DNA of 13,100 bases from Deltaproteobacteria bacterium (GTDB lineage: Bacteria; Desulfobacterota; Desulfobulbia; Desulfobulbales; SURF-16), in contig JAOZSN010000037.1 in the NCBI GenBank assembly GCA_029939635.1, forward strand, positions 7,960 through 21,059, written 5' to 3'. The position numbers and the translations under genes are program-made. Positions 1 through 9,495 of the stretch are shown piece by piece (position 1 is the first letter of the stretch; each line of letters starts with the position of its first letter). The notes beneath the pieces are model-generated. The model was not told where the DNA came from. It searched no databases and worked only from the letters and a program-made list of their open reading frames with translations.

Positions 1-1
1 T

Positions 2-1285
2 GCCCCTGTAGTAGATACAGCAGCAGAAGATGCCGCTGCTAAAGCTGCTGCAGATAAGGCCGCTGTCGATAAAGCTGCTGCCGATAAAGCTGCCGCCGAT
101 AAAGCCGCCGCTGCTAAAGCTGTTGCCGACAAGGCTGCTGCTGATAAAGCTGCCGCCGATAAAGCCGCTGCCGATAAAGCTGCGGTTGACAAAGAAGCCG
201 CTGATAAGGCTGCCGCCGACAAAGAAGCCGCTGATAAAGCTGCCAAAGAAGCTGAGGCTGCAAAAGCCGCGGCTGCAAGTGGCGATCTTGCTGTAGCTCC
301 CCTGTCTAAAGAGGAAACTCCTCTGGCAGAGCGGGCCACCAAGGTTCCAGCTGACTCCTATACCGAAAAGTATAACGGTGAGATTCGTGAGACCGTTCTT
401 GGCAATGAAGGCAATGAGATCACTATTGGTGGCGAGTCCACCATGCCCTTCCAGATTTTTGAGGGTAAGATGGATCGTAAGCCCCTCATTGCTATGGATG
501 TCGTTGATGTAAATCCTGAGGAATGGCCAGAACCCCTTAAACGTCATTTCAGTGATGTTCTTGATAATCCCTTGGCCTGGGCCAAGAAATGTATCAATGA
601 ATACCAGGCTGAGGCTATCTGTCTCTCCCTGGTTTCCACTGATCCCAATGGATTGAATCGTGATTCCAGTGAGGCTGCCAAAATGGCTGCTGAGGTTATT
701 AACGGTATCGACGTACCTACCATCGTCTGGGGTTGTGGTAATCCTGACAAGGATACTGATACCTTACGTGAGCTTACCTCCCTCATTGGCACCAAGAAGG
801 TCTGCCTGGCACCCTTAGAGGATGCTAACTACCGTTCCTTGGGCGCCACTGCCATGGCCTTTCAGCATCCCATGGTTGCTGCTTCACCCATTGATGTAAA
901 CCTGGCCAAGCAGCTTAATATCCTCATGGAAAATCTCGGTGTTAACTTAAACACCGTTATGATTGATCCCTCTGTTGGTGCCTTGGGCTATGGTATTGAA
1001 TATACCTACTCTGTTATGGAGCGTATACGCATGGCTGCCCTTTCGCAATCAGACGAGAAATTGCAGGTGCCCATCATCTGTAACTTGGGTCGTGAGGTTT
1101 GGAAGGCTAAGGAATGCCGCATGGCTTCTGGTGAGGATAATATGGGTGATCAGGAAACCCGTGCCATCATGATGGAGGCCATCACCGCTAGCTGTATGAT
1201 GATTGCTGGTGGCGAGTTGCTCATCATGCGTCATCCCAAGGCTGTAAACCTGGCCAAGGCCATGGTTGATGGCTTAATGGCTTAA
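2..1285 (+). CDS. acsD: Corrinoid iron-sulfur protein small subunit (CODH/ACS delta subunit), 5'-partial, with Ala/Lys/Asp repeat extension
   Basis: AcsD (CdhD) is the small subunit of the corrinoid iron-sulfur protein. With AcsC it holds the cobamide that carries the methyl group from methyltetrahydrofolate to acetyl-CoA synthase in the cytoplasm. The frame is open from base 2 to TAA at 1283-1285, giving 427 codons with the true start off the window. Codons about 5-95 are a low-complexity Ala/Lys/Asp stretch. The conserved part begins near codon 120 (EKYNGEIRETVLG), and the TIM-barrel core follows from ITIGGESTMPF to the end. The ATG at 443 lies inside this conserved block, so it is not the start. 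Typical acetogen AcsD is about 310 aa, so this protein is clearly extended at the N-terminus. Its neighbours acsB and acsC support the call. Family identity is recognised from sequence motifs; the role of the extension is unknown. Confidence 0.93.
   Translation, partial: APVVDTAAEDAAAKAAADKAAVDKAAADKAAADKAAAAKAVADKAAADKAAADKAAADKAAVDKEAADKAAADKEAADKAAKEAEAAKAAAASGDLAVAPLSKEETPLAERATKVPADSYTEKYNGEIRETVLGNEGNEITIGGESTMPFQIFEGKMDRKPLIAMDVVDVNPEEWPEPLKRHFSDVLDNPLAWAKKCINEYQAEAICLSLVSTDPNGLNRDSSEAAKMAAEVINGIDVPTIVWGCGNPDKDTDTLRELTSLIGTKKVCLAPLEDANYRSLGATAMAFQHPMVAASPIDVNLAKQLNILMENLGVNLNTVMIDPSVGALGYGIEYTYSVMERIRMAALSQSDEKLQVPIICNLGREVWKAKECRMASGEDNMGDQETRAIMMEAITASCMMIAGGELLIMRHPKAVNLAKAMVDGLMA
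53..247 (+). repeat. 15-bp tandem repeat coding for an Ala-Ala-Asp-Lys-Ala array inside acsD
   Basis: Thirteen consecutive units of exactly 15 bp start at 53, 68, 83 and so on to 233. The consensus is GATAAAGCTGCYGCC, read in the acsD frame as Asp-Lys-Ala-Ala-Ala. Variants are mostly synonymous (GAT/GAC, AAA/AAG, GCT/GCC), with a few Asp-to-Ala, Ala-to-Val or Ala-to-Glu changes. The period breaks after about 247, where the protein becomes a KEAEAAKAAAA tail. The composition predicts a charged, alanine-rich helix acting as a spacer or arm. Confidence 0.9.
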
Positions 1286-1288
1286 CAG

Positions 1289-1378
1289 CAGGTATCAGGG
1301 GTCAGGTCTCAGGTGTCAGCAGTTTTTGTTTAGCTGTTGCACTTAACCTGAAACCAGAAACCAGAAACCCGAAACCTG
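1289..1378 (+). repeat. Heptamer-phased inverted repeat in the acsD-acsB spacer (CAGGTNT type), terminator-like
   Basis: The left arm (1289-1320) is a run of 7-bp units of the form CAGGTNT or CAGGGGT. The right arm (1344-1378) holds five 7-bp units whose reverse complements resemble CAGGTTT. The arms pair imperfectly, with the outermost heptamers matching at 6 of 7 positions, and enclose about 23 bases. Eight T residues follow directly (1379-1386), so the RNA would look like an intrinsic terminator or attenuator. It lies between two genes expected to be co-expressed, so full termination is unlikely. The acsB Shine-Dalgarno (GAGGAG, 1397-1402) lies outside the element. Confidence 0.75.
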
Positions 1379-1410
1379 TTTTTTTTGATCAGTAACGAGG
1401 AGCAAAACCA

Positions 1411-3618
1411 ATGTCTAAAATAATCTGTTCAGCTGCCATTCGAGGCGCCCATAAGATCGTCGATATGGCTGAGGAATCCTACGAAGCAGCTCTGAAGAAT
1501 TATGGTGCTGACAAGGAGGTTGCCTTTCCTAATACTGCCTATTTTCTGCCCATTATTTACTCCATGTTAGGAGCTAAGGTAGAGAAGATTGGTGATATGA
1601 AAGATATCTTTCAGGAATGTCGTACCCTGTTGCCTGAGCTGGTAAGTGATTCGGTCTGGTTACCGTATCTCGGACCCGCTCTGGATGCTGGTATGGCCAC
1701 ATTCTTTGCTGAAGAGATGTTTGAGGCCATCCGTTATCTGGATCATCCAAACATGTACACCGCCACTGAAGATCCCACCGATGATAATATCTGGTTGGGT
1801 GCTGCGGATGATGTCATCTTCCGTAAGCGTGGTGTTGAGTTTGTTGATGGCTCTGCCCCTGGCTTTGCCGCAATTCTTGGTACTCCGGATGACAAGGAAA
1901 TTGCTTCCAAGATCGCCCTGGAGTTGCAGGAGAAGAACCTCTACATCTTTATGCATGATAAGGGTTCTAACGGGAAGTCCATCAGTAACCAGTTGGTCGC
2001 CAATGATGTTCAGGTTGGCTGGAATACCCGCCTGGTTCCCTTTGGCGAGTCATACACCTCAGCTGTCTTTGCTATTGGCTTCGCCTGTCGTGTAGCCATG
2101 GCCTTTGGTGGTATCAAGCCTGGCGATGCCCTGGCTAATCTCCTTTATAATAAGGATCGTACCTTTGCCTTTGTTATGGCCTTTGGTGAGGTCACTGATG
2201 AGTGGTATGCCAATGCTGCTGGCGCTATTAACTGGGGTTTCCCAACAATTTCAGACCATGATATCCCTGAGGTGCTGCCCACAGGTGTCTGTACCTACGA
2301 GCATGTTGTCTCCAATGTCCCCCATGATGAAATCGTCCAGAAGGCCATTGAGGTTCGTGGCCTGAAGGTCAATGTTGCCAAGATTGACATCCCCATGTCC
2401 TTTGGTCCTGCCTTTGAAGGTGAGCGTATTCGTAAGGATGATCTCTATATGGAATGTGGTGGTGGTCGTACCACAGGTGTAGAGGTGTTGATCTCTAAAG
2501 AGATGGATGAGATTGTTGATGGTGAGGTAACTCTGGAAGGCCCGGATATCTGTGATATCAAACAGGGCCAGAATCTGCCCATTGGTATCCTGGTTGAGGT
2601 TGCTGGACGTGAGATGCAGTCTGACTTTGAGCCTATCCTTGAGCGTCAGTTCCATCATCTGATGAACTATGTTCAGGGTATAATGCATATTGGTCAGCGT
2701 GACATTATGTGGATCAGGATCGGTCATGGTGCGGTTGAAAAAGGTTTTTCCTTCAAGCATCTTGGTACTGTTCTCCATGGTAAATTACATCAGGAGTTTG
2801 GCGCCATCCTCGACAAGGTTCAGGTGAAGATCTATACCATCCAAGAGAAGGTTGAGGAGGTTATGGATATCGCTAAGAAGGTCTATGGTGAGCGTGATCT
2901 GCGCCTTGGTAATATGACTGATGAGTCAGAAGAGGTCTTTTACTCCTGTACTCTCTGCCAGTCCTTTGCCCCTTCCCATGTCTGTGTTATCACCCCAGAG
3001 CGTGTTGGTATGTGTGGCGCCTATAACTGGTTGGATGGCAAGGCCTCCTACCAGATTAACCCCACCGGCCCTAATCAGCCCATTGCCAAAGGTACATGTA
3101 CTGATGAGCTTATGGGTGATTTCGAAGGTATCAACGATTTTGTTAACCAGGCCTCCCGCGGTGCTGTTCCAGCGGTGAGCTGTTATTCCCTGATGAACAA
3201 TCCCATGACAGCCTGTGGTTGCTTTGAGGCTATTGCTGCCATGCTGCCCCAATGTAATGGTATCATGGTTGTTAACCGTGATCATCGTGGCATGACTCCC
3301 TCTGGTATGAAATTCACCTCCCTGGCCGGAATGGCTGGTGGTGGTGCCCAGACCCCTGGCTTTATGGGCGTCTCCAAACATTTCATGACCAGTAAGAAGG
3401 TGTTTCTTGCTGATGGTGGTTTAAAGCGTATCTGCTGGCTACCTAAGATGCTTAAAGATGAAATCGCCGAGAAGTTGATGCAACGCTGTGAGGAGATGGG
3501 CATGCCAGAGTTCTTTGACATGATCGCCACTGAAGAGCAGGGTGAGACAGAGGAAGAGATCCTGGCCTTCTTGAAAGAGAAGGGGCATCCGTGCCTGGAA
3601 ATGGAAGCAGCTGTATAA
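1411..3618 (+). CDS. acsB: Acetyl-CoA synthase, CODH/ACS complex beta subunit
   Basis: AcsB condenses a methyl group from the corrinoid protein, CO from CO dehydrogenase, and CoA into acetyl-CoA at the nickel-containing A-cluster. The 735 aa match the full bacterial form (Moorella thermoacetica 729 aa), including the N-terminal CO-dehydrogenase-docking domain that archaeal CdhC lacks. The A-cluster ligands are all visible: C513, C516, C525 and C535 for the 4Fe-4S cluster (CTLCQSFAPSHVC, then GMCGAYNW), and C602-G603-C604 for the nickel site (TACGCFEA). The first five (C513 to C602) sit exactly seven residues after the Moorella numbering, as does C604. ATG at 1411 is preceded by GAGGAG at 1397-1402. 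The spacers to acsD (125 bp) and acsC (202 bp) each hold a hairpin-like repeat. Nothing in the protein looks damaged. Confidence 0.98.
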   Translation: MSKIICSAAIRGAHKIVDMAEESYEAALKNYGADKEVAFPNTAYFLPIIYSMLGAKVEKIGDMKDIFQECRTLLPELVSDSVWLPYLGPALDAGMATFFAEEMFEAIRYLDHPNMYTATEDPTDDNIWLGAADDVIFRKRGVEFVDGSAPGFAAILGTPDDKEIASKIALELQEKNLYIFMHDKGSNGKSISNQLVANDVQVGWNTRLVPFGESYTSAVFAIGFACRVAMAFGGIKPGDALANLLYNKDRTFAFVMAFGEVTDEWYANAAGAINWGFPTISDHDIPEVLPTGVCTYEHVVSNVPHDEIVQKAIEVRGLKVNVAKIDIPMSFGPAFEGERIRKDDLYMECGGGRTTGVEVLISKEMDEIVDGEVTLEGPDICDIKQGQNLPIGILVEVAGREMQSDFEPILERQFHHLMNYVQGIMHIGQRDIMWIRIGHGAVEKGFSFKHLGTVLHGKLHQEFGAILDKVQVKIYTIQEKVEEVMDIAKKVYGERDLRLGNMTDESEEVFYSCTLCQSFAPSHVCVITPERVGMCGAYNWLDGKASYQINPTGPNQPIAKGTCTDELMGDFEGINDFVNQASRGAVPAVSCYSLMNNPMTACGCFEAIAAMLPQCNGIMVVNRDHRGMTPSGMKFTSLAGMAGGGAQTPGFMGVSKHFMTSKKVFLADGGLKRICWLPKMLKDEIAEKLMQRCEEMGMPEFFDMIATEEQGETEEEILAFLKEKGHPCLEMEAAV

Positions 3619-3622
3619 AATA

Positions 3623-3731
3623 GTTTACAGTTGTCGGTTTACGGTTCACGGTTTGCGCTTCGCGCCTGAAGGAAATAATCTTAATAAAGAAACATCCTTC
3701 AACCGTTAACTGTAAACTGTAAACCGTAAAC
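3623..3731 (+). repeat. Heptamer-phased inverted repeat in the acsB-acsC spacer (GTTTACG family, copy 1)
   Basis: The left arm (3623-3657) is five 7-bp units related to GTTTACG. The right arm (3701-3731) is four and a half units of the complement (CGTAAAC-like). Aligned arm to arm, 25 of 31 positions are complementary. The core between them has GAAGGA (3669-3674) and TCCTTC (3695-3700), which can extend the stem, around a CTTaataAAG centre. TTTT follows at 3732-3735. The remaining spacer to acsC (3736-3820) shows only the ribosome binding site. Confidence 0.85.
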
Positions 3732-3820
3732 TTTTGTATAGATTTACTACGAAGCATAAACGTTATCTCAACCATATTCTTGCCAGGTTGAGTAATCAAA
3801 GATAGAGAGAGGCTTGAAAA

Positions 3821-5176
3821 ATGGCTTTAACTGGTATTCAGATCCTGAAGATGCTCCCCAAGAAGAATTGTGGGGAATGTAAGATTCCTACCTGCCTTGC
3901 CTTTGCCATGAAGGTTGCTGCAGGTCAGTCTGAGATTGATGAATGTCCTTACGTCAGTGATGAGGCAAAGGAAACCATTGGTGAGGCATCTGCTCCTCCC
4001 ATTCGTACCGTTAAGCTCGGTGCTGGTGATTCTAGCTTTACCTCTGGCGGAGAGACCTGTCTCTATCGTCATGAAAAGCGCTTCGAGAATCAGACCGGAT
4101 TAGCTGTTCGTGTTACCACTGCCATGGCTGCTTCTGATGTTGATGGCCGTATTGAGCGCTTTAAAACCCTGCAGTATGATCGGGTTGGCGTTAATATGAA
4201 GGCTGAGCTTATTGCAATTCAAGACAGTGATGGTGACGGCGGTAAGTTTTCTGCTTTGGTAGACAAAGTTTTGGCCGATGCGCCAGAGGCCAACATCATT
4301 CTTATGAGCGAAGATGCTGGGAACATGGCTGCTGCTGCCAAGGCCTGTGGAGATAGAAAGCCGCTGATGTTTGGTGCCACAGAAGCTAATCTTGATGATA
4401 TGGTTGCTGCTGCCAAGGATGCTGATTGCCCCTTAGGACTTAAGGGCAGTAATCTCGATAATCTGGTTGGAATTTCAGAGAAGGCTGTTGCTGCTGGTTT
4501 GAAGGACATGGTTATCGATACTGGTGCCCGAACCCTACGCGGACTTTTTGAAGATAATGTTGTGGCCCGTCGAGCTGCGGTAAAGTCTAAGTTCAAGCCT
4601 CTGGGTTTCCCTACCATCGCCTTTCCCTGTGAGATGAGCGATGACCCCATGATGGAGGCTATGATCGCTTCTGTTGTTATGGCTAAGTATGCGGGTATTG
4701 TAGTTCTTGACGATCTGCAAGGTGAAATTCTTTTTCCTCTGCTCCTTGAGCAACTTAATATTTTTACTGATCCCCAGCGCCCCATGGTTGTTGAGGAAGA
4801 TATATATACCATTAATGGTCCAGATGAGAACTCTCCGGTGCTTATCACCTGTAACTTCTCCCTGACCTATTTCATTGTTTCCGGTGAGATAGAGGGTTGT
4901 AATGTGCCTTCCTGGTTGCTCATCAAAGACACGGAAGGACTCTCTGTCCTTACCGCCTGGGCTGCTGGTAAGTTTGGTGCAGATCTCATTGCTGTCTTTA
5001 TGAAAAAGGCTGGCATTGAGGATAAGGTTAAGCATCGCGAGCTTATTATCCCTGGTTATTTAGCCTCCATGAAAGGTGAGCTTGAGGAAGAGTTGCCTGG
5101 CTGGACCATCACCATAGGTCCTCGTGAAGCTGGACATCTGCCTGCTTTCCTTAAAGAGTGGAAGCCTGCCGCATAA
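3821..5176 (+). CDS. acsC: Corrinoid iron-sulfur protein large subunit (CODH/ACS gamma subunit)
   Basis: AcsC is the large subunit of the corrinoid iron-sulfur protein. It binds the cobamide and carries the low-potential 4Fe-4S cluster that reactivates Co(II). At 451 aa it is close to the Moorella protein (446 aa). The N-terminal 4Fe-4S motif is complete: C17-x2-C20-x4-C25-x16-C42 (PKKNCGECKIPTC, then DECPYV). A TIM-barrel domain follows, and the C-terminal cobamide-binding domain includes NFSLTYFIVSGEIE at residues 345-358. The start is supported by the family-typical beginning and by GAGAGG at 3807-3812, eight bases before the ATG. The stop is TAA. The order acsD-acsB-acsC places both corrinoid protein subunits beside their acetyl-CoA synthase partner, with no CODH catalytic subunit between them. 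Confidence 0.97.
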   Translation: MALTGIQILKMLPKKNCGECKIPTCLAFAMKVAAGQSEIDECPYVSDEAKETIGEASAPPIRTVKLGAGDSSFTSGGETCLYRHEKRFENQTGLAVRVTTAMAASDVDGRIERFKTLQYDRVGVNMKAELIAIQDSDGDGGKFSALVDKVLADAPEANIILMSEDAGNMAAAAKACGDRKPLMFGATEANLDDMVAAAKDADCPLGLKGSNLDNLVGISEKAVAAGLKDMVIDTGARTLRGLFEDNVVARRAAVKSKFKPLGFPTIAFPCEMSDDPMMEAMIASVVMAKYAGIVVLDDLQGEILFPLLLEQLNIFTDPQRPMVVEEDIYTINGPDENSPVLITCNFSLTYFIVSGEIEGCNVPSWLLIKDTEGLSVLTAWAAGKFGADLIAVFMKKAGIEDKVKHRELIIPGYLASMKGELEEELPGWTITIGPREAGHLPAFLKEWKPAA

Positions 5177-5254
5177 ATTGGAGTCTTCTCTGGGTTAGAT
5201 TATTGAATTTTTGATAAATGACTCGTTTTCGAAACTAACTAACAACGAACCGCA

Positions 5255-5362
5255 GAATATCGAATAAGAAATATTGAATATCGAATGAATGTACTTTGTC
5301 TTTATTTAAGATAACAACCTTCCTTCATTATTCGTCATTCCTTGTTCGATATTCGAAATTCG
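5255..5362 (+). repeat. Heptamer-phased inverted repeat in the acsC-fdhA spacer (GAATATC/CGAATAT type)
   Basis: The left arm (5255-5290) contains GAATATCGAAT at 5255-5265 and again at 5276-5286, 21 bp or three heptamers apart. The reverse complement of the right arm (5326-5362) reads as five 7-bp units of the form CGAATNN. The best pairing joins the outer 18 bases of the left arm to the right arm with about 16 matches. The element ends ten bases before the fdhA ATG. The rest of this 196-bp spacer (5177-5254) shows nothing recognisable. Confidence 0.75.
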
Positions 5363-5372
5363 CTTTTAAATT

Positions 5373-8300
5373 ATGATTACCCTTGAAATAAACGGTGCTG
5401 AGATTGTTGCCGAGGATGGTTTGACCATCCTTGAGGTAGCAAAAAGAGCTGATATAGCTATACCAACCCTATGTCACGTACGTGGTGAACATAGTGAGTT
5501 GCCCTGCCAACTTTGTGTGGTAGAGGTTGAGGGCGAGGATAATTTTGTCCGCTCCTGCGCTACCCCAGCTGCTGATGGCATGGTTATCAGCACTGAGAGT
5601 AAGGAACTTAAAAAGCATCGTCAAGATCGCTTAGCTGCCATCTCTTCCACCCATTTTGGTGATTGTAAGGCCCCCTGTAACCTCACCTGTCCTGGTCAGC
5701 TTAATGTTCAGGGCTATATTGCCCATGTAGCCAAGGGTGAGTATGAGGAGGCTCTACGTCTCATCATGGAGCGTAATCCCTTCCCATTTTCAGTTGGTCG
5801 GGTATGTCCTCGTTTTTGTGAGACTCGCTGTCGTCGTATCCTGGTTGATGAGCCTGTCTCCATTAACCATCTCAAACGATTTGTTGCTGACTGGTGCATG
5901 GCCAACCATATTGATCTGCGCATTCCCCGTGAGCCAAATACTAATAAGCGGGTGGCAATTATTGGTGGCGGTCCTGGTGGTATGACAGCTGGTTTTTATC
6001 TGGCTCGCAAGGGCCATGATGTTACCATCTTCGAGTCTAATCCCCAGCTTGGCGGAATGCTGCGCTACGGCATTCCCGATTATAAGATTCCCCGTGATAT
6101 TCTTGATTATGAGACCAACATGATCATGCGCATGGGTATTTCGGTGAAGCTTTCCCAGAAATGGGGCAAAGATTTTTCCCTGCAGGATCTCAAGGATCAG
6201 GGCTATGAGGCCATCCTCATAGCTACAGGAGCTGGCGTTGATCAGCGTCTTGATGTGCCCGGGTGTAAACTGCCCCAGGTTCAGCATGCGGCTTCCTTCT
6301 TAAAGGACGTGGCCACTGGTTGTACCCGTGATTATGGCCGGACTGCTGCTGTAATCGGTGGTAATAACATCGCCTTGGAGGTTGCTCGTTGTCTTCTCAG
6401 GCAGGGTGTTGACCAGGTTACGGTTATTTATCACCGGGCCCAGGAGGAGATGTCCGCTAACCAGCGTGTCATTAAGCAGGCCACTGGCGAGGGTGTACAA
6501 TTCTTACTCATGGCCGCGCCTGTGCAGGTCTCTGATGATAACGGTGCCTTAAAGCTTGATTTAGTTCGTATGCGTCTTGGCGAACCAAATGATCGTGGTG
6601 TGCGCCAACCTGAGGCCATTCCTAATTCTAATAATTCCCTCACCGTTGATACTGTTATTTCTTCCCTTGGCCAGATGGCCACAGAGGATGGTTTTACTGG
6701 TGGAGAATTAGAAGAGAAGCTGGCCCTGACCCCCAAGAATACCATTAAGGCCTCGCCCCGTGACTTCCTCACCAATATTCCTGGTGTTTATGCTGCTGGC
6801 GATTGTGCCTCTGGTCCTCGTACTGTTATCCAGACTGTTGTCTCAGCACGAAAGGCTGCCAATAATATCCACTCCTTTATTACTGGAGAGGAGAAAGAGC
6901 CTGCTGATGATCGCTTTAACTTCACCCGTGGTAAAAGCTTTGATAAGGTTGCCATGGCCAATTTCGACGGTATTGGTATCTCCCTGCGTGAGAAGATGCC
7001 CACCCGGCCACCAGAGATTGCAGTCCAGGATTATGACGAGGTTAAACTCGGTTTTTCTGAGCAGATGGCAAAACGTGAAGCTGATCGGTGTCTTGCCTGT
7101 GGTTGCAAGGCCTTTGACAAATGCGATCTAAAACAGCTTGATAGCGAGCTCAAGGTTAATATCAATAAGACCGGTATGGGTACTAAGCCCATCTATACCG
7201 TTGATGAATCTCATCCTGTTATCACCGTTGATCTCAATAAATGTATCTATTGTCAACGTTGCGTCAATAGCTGTGATTATGATGCCCTGGAACTTTCCTA
7301 CGATAAGCTTGATGAGCAGATGCAACCCCTTGGTATCCAGCTAACTTTTAAGGATAACTGTGTTAATTGCGGTGGCTGTGTTGATCATTGTTCCACTGGC
7401 ACTCTGACCAAGCGTGCTACCATGGTGCCCCTTAACTATGAGGAGATGAAGGAGGTTCGTACCACCTGTCCTTATTGTGGTGCTGGTTGCCAATTACTTC
7501 TCAAGGTCAAGGGTGATACTCTGATGGAGGTGAGTGCAGAGGATGATCTTGCTCCCAATTATGGGGCGCTCTGTGTCAAGGGTCGTTTTGCCCATGAGTT
7601 TGTTCAGTCCAAGGAGCGTCTCACAAAGCCTTTGGTGCGCAGGCATGGCCAGTTGGTGGAGACCACCTGGGAAGATGCCTATAGCGTTATTGTTAAAAAT
7701 TTCTTTGATATTAAGGCTATGTACGGCCCTGATGCCATTTCCGGTTTTTCCTGTGCTCGAGCTACCAATGAGGAAAATTTCCTCATGCAGAAATTTATGC
7801 GTACCGCCATAGGCACCAATAATATTGATCATTGTGCTCGACTCTGACACGCTCCCACGGTGGCCAGTTTGGCCCTCACCTTCGGCAGCGGCGCAATGAC
7901 CAACTCTATTAATGATGCGGCTAATACTGATCTGTTTTTGATGATCGGTTCCAACCCTGATACCTCCCATCCCACCATTGGCCTTCGTGTCCATCAGGCC
8001 GTTGATCGTGGCGCAAAATTAATAGTTGTTGATCCCCGTCACACCAAGCTAGCCAAGCGCGCTGATATCTGGGTGCGCATTCAGCCTGGTACTGATGTAG
8101 CCTTCCTTAATGGTCTGATGCATATCATTGTTGAGGAGGATTTGTGGAATAAGAAATTTGTTGAGGATCGCACCGAGGATTTTGACGAGTTGCAACGTCT
8201 GGTTAAGGAATATACGCCAGCCCATGTTGAGTCAATTACTGGTGTACCTGCGGAGCAACTATTTGAGGTTGCCCGTGCCTTTGCTGCTGAGGGCCGCCAT

Positions 8301-9491
8301 GCCATCTATCATGGTATGGGTATTACCCATTATGTCTCCGGTACTGATCGGGTTAAATCTATCGCTAACCTCTCCATGCTCTGTGGTAAGGTCGGTGTAG
8401 CTGGCGGTGGTTGTAATCCCCTTCGTGGTCAGAACAATGTTCAGGGTGCCTGTGATATGGGTGCCTTGTTCAATACTCTGCCAGGCTACGGTGCCTTAGG
8501 CAGTATTGATATCATTGATAAATTTGAGAAGATGTGGAAGGTAACCCTACCGCGTCGGCCTGGTAAACCTGCTACTGAGGTGTGGGATAATGTCCTTGAT
8601 GGTGATGTTCGTGCCGTCTACATTTTTGGTGAGGATCCAGCCATTGCGGATCCTAATATCAGCCATGTTATCAAGGCTCTTGATAAGGCCGATTTTGTCG
8701 TAGTGCAGGATCTCTTTCTCACCGACACAGCTAAGGCCGCTGATGTTGTTCTGCCAGGCGCCTGTTTTGCTGAAAAGGATGGTACCTTTACCAACACCGA
8801 GCGTCGTGTGCAGCGGGTTCGTAAGGCCGTAAATCCTCCAGGTGAAGCTAAGCCTGATTGGCAGATATTCTGTGAGCTTTCCCAACGTATGGGCTATGAG
8901 ATGGATTATAACTCCCCAGAGGATATATTTGAGGAGATTCGTAATTTACTACCGCAATATGCCGGTATCACATATGAGCGTTTGGAGGAGGTTGGTCTGC
9001 AATGGCCCGTACCTGATGAGAACCATCCTGGTACTGCAGTGTTGCATACAGAATCATTTACCCGTGGTCGTGGTCTTTTTATTCCTGAGGCGTATACGCC
9101 ACCAATTGAGCCGGCTGATGAAGAGTACCCCATGCAGTTTACTACGGGGCGTGATATAGCACGCTATAACTTCAGCTCCATGACAGGAAAGACCAAGGAA
9201 ATGGATGTTATCAGTCCAGAGGCCTTTGCTGAGGTCAATCCTGATGATGCCCAGCGCCTTGGTATTGAAGAGGGTGATTGGCTGCGTCTCACTTCTCGGC
9301 GCGGTTCCATTGAGATTCGATCCACCATTACGGATCGTTCCCAGGCAGGGACAATTTTTACCACCTATAACCATCACCAGACCCTGGTTAACCTGCTTAC
9401 TCTAGATGCCTTGGACAGATTATCACGTACTCCAGAGTATAAGCTCTGTGCGATCAAGGTGGATGTGTTGGGACAAGAGTTACCGGCTTAA
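5373..9491 (+). CDS. fdhA: Selenocysteine-containing formate dehydrogenase fused to 2Fe-2S, GltD-like FAD/NAD(P) and ferredoxin modules
   Basis: A 1372-aa fusion interrupted in frame by TGA at 7845-7847, read as Sec825. The motif HCARL-U-HAPTVASL matches the Sec-His active site of molybdenum/tungsten formate dehydrogenases, which reduce CO2 to formate or the reverse. Domains in order: 2Fe-2S (C34, C45, C48, C62); CxxxCxxxC (C98, C102, C106); GltD-like FAD site GGGPGG (198-203), a second Rossmann motif near 328 and YAAGD (473-477); CxxCxC (573-578); 2[4Fe-4S] ferredoxin (C624-C634, C663-C673); FDH 4Fe-4S (C699, C702, C706, C734); catalytic bis-MGD domain; and a C-terminal molybdopterin-binding domain from about 1254. 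An in-frame TAA lies just before the ATG, so no earlier start exists, and no Shine-Dalgarno is visible. The GltD-like part probably passes electrons to or from NAD(P)H, by analogy. The hdrA and mvhD neighbours suggest an Hdr-linked complex. A caller would split this at the TGA. Confidence 0.93.
7859..7880 (+). promoter_or_regulatory. Candidate bacterial SECIS hairpin for fdhA
   Basis: GGTG (7859-7862) pairs with CACC (7877-7880), and GCC (7863-7865) pairs with GGC (7871-7873). The loop is AGTTT (7866-7870), and three bases (7874-7876) bulge on the 3' side. The loop GU at 7867-7868 starts 20 bases after the TGA. A short stem just 3' of the UGA with GU in the apical loop is the known bacterial SelB-recognition pattern. 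The pairing was found by eye. Confidence 0.6.
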
Positions 9492-9495
9492 ACAA

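Noticed and set aside
30..296. Leu/Pro/Lys-rich open frame near the window start
   Set aside because: It is the 15-bp acsD repeat read in another frame. The acsD frame is open across it and continues into conserved sequence.
2251..2778. Long antisense open frames opposite acsB, acsC, fdhA and hdrA
   Set aside because: They mirror strong coding sequence on the + strand, show no recognisable domains, and have no plausible ribosome sites.
3623..3731. The GTTTACG elements as MITEs or insertion-sequence remnants
   Set aside because: No target-site duplication is visible at the flanks, no coding content exists, and the 7-bp arm period is not typical of transposon ends. Mobility is not excluded.
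7845..7860. fdhA as a nonsense-broken pseudogene, or a second gene starting at GTG 7860
   Set aside because: The TGA lies exactly at the known Sec site, both sides match the same family in one frame, and a hairpin with GU loop follows.
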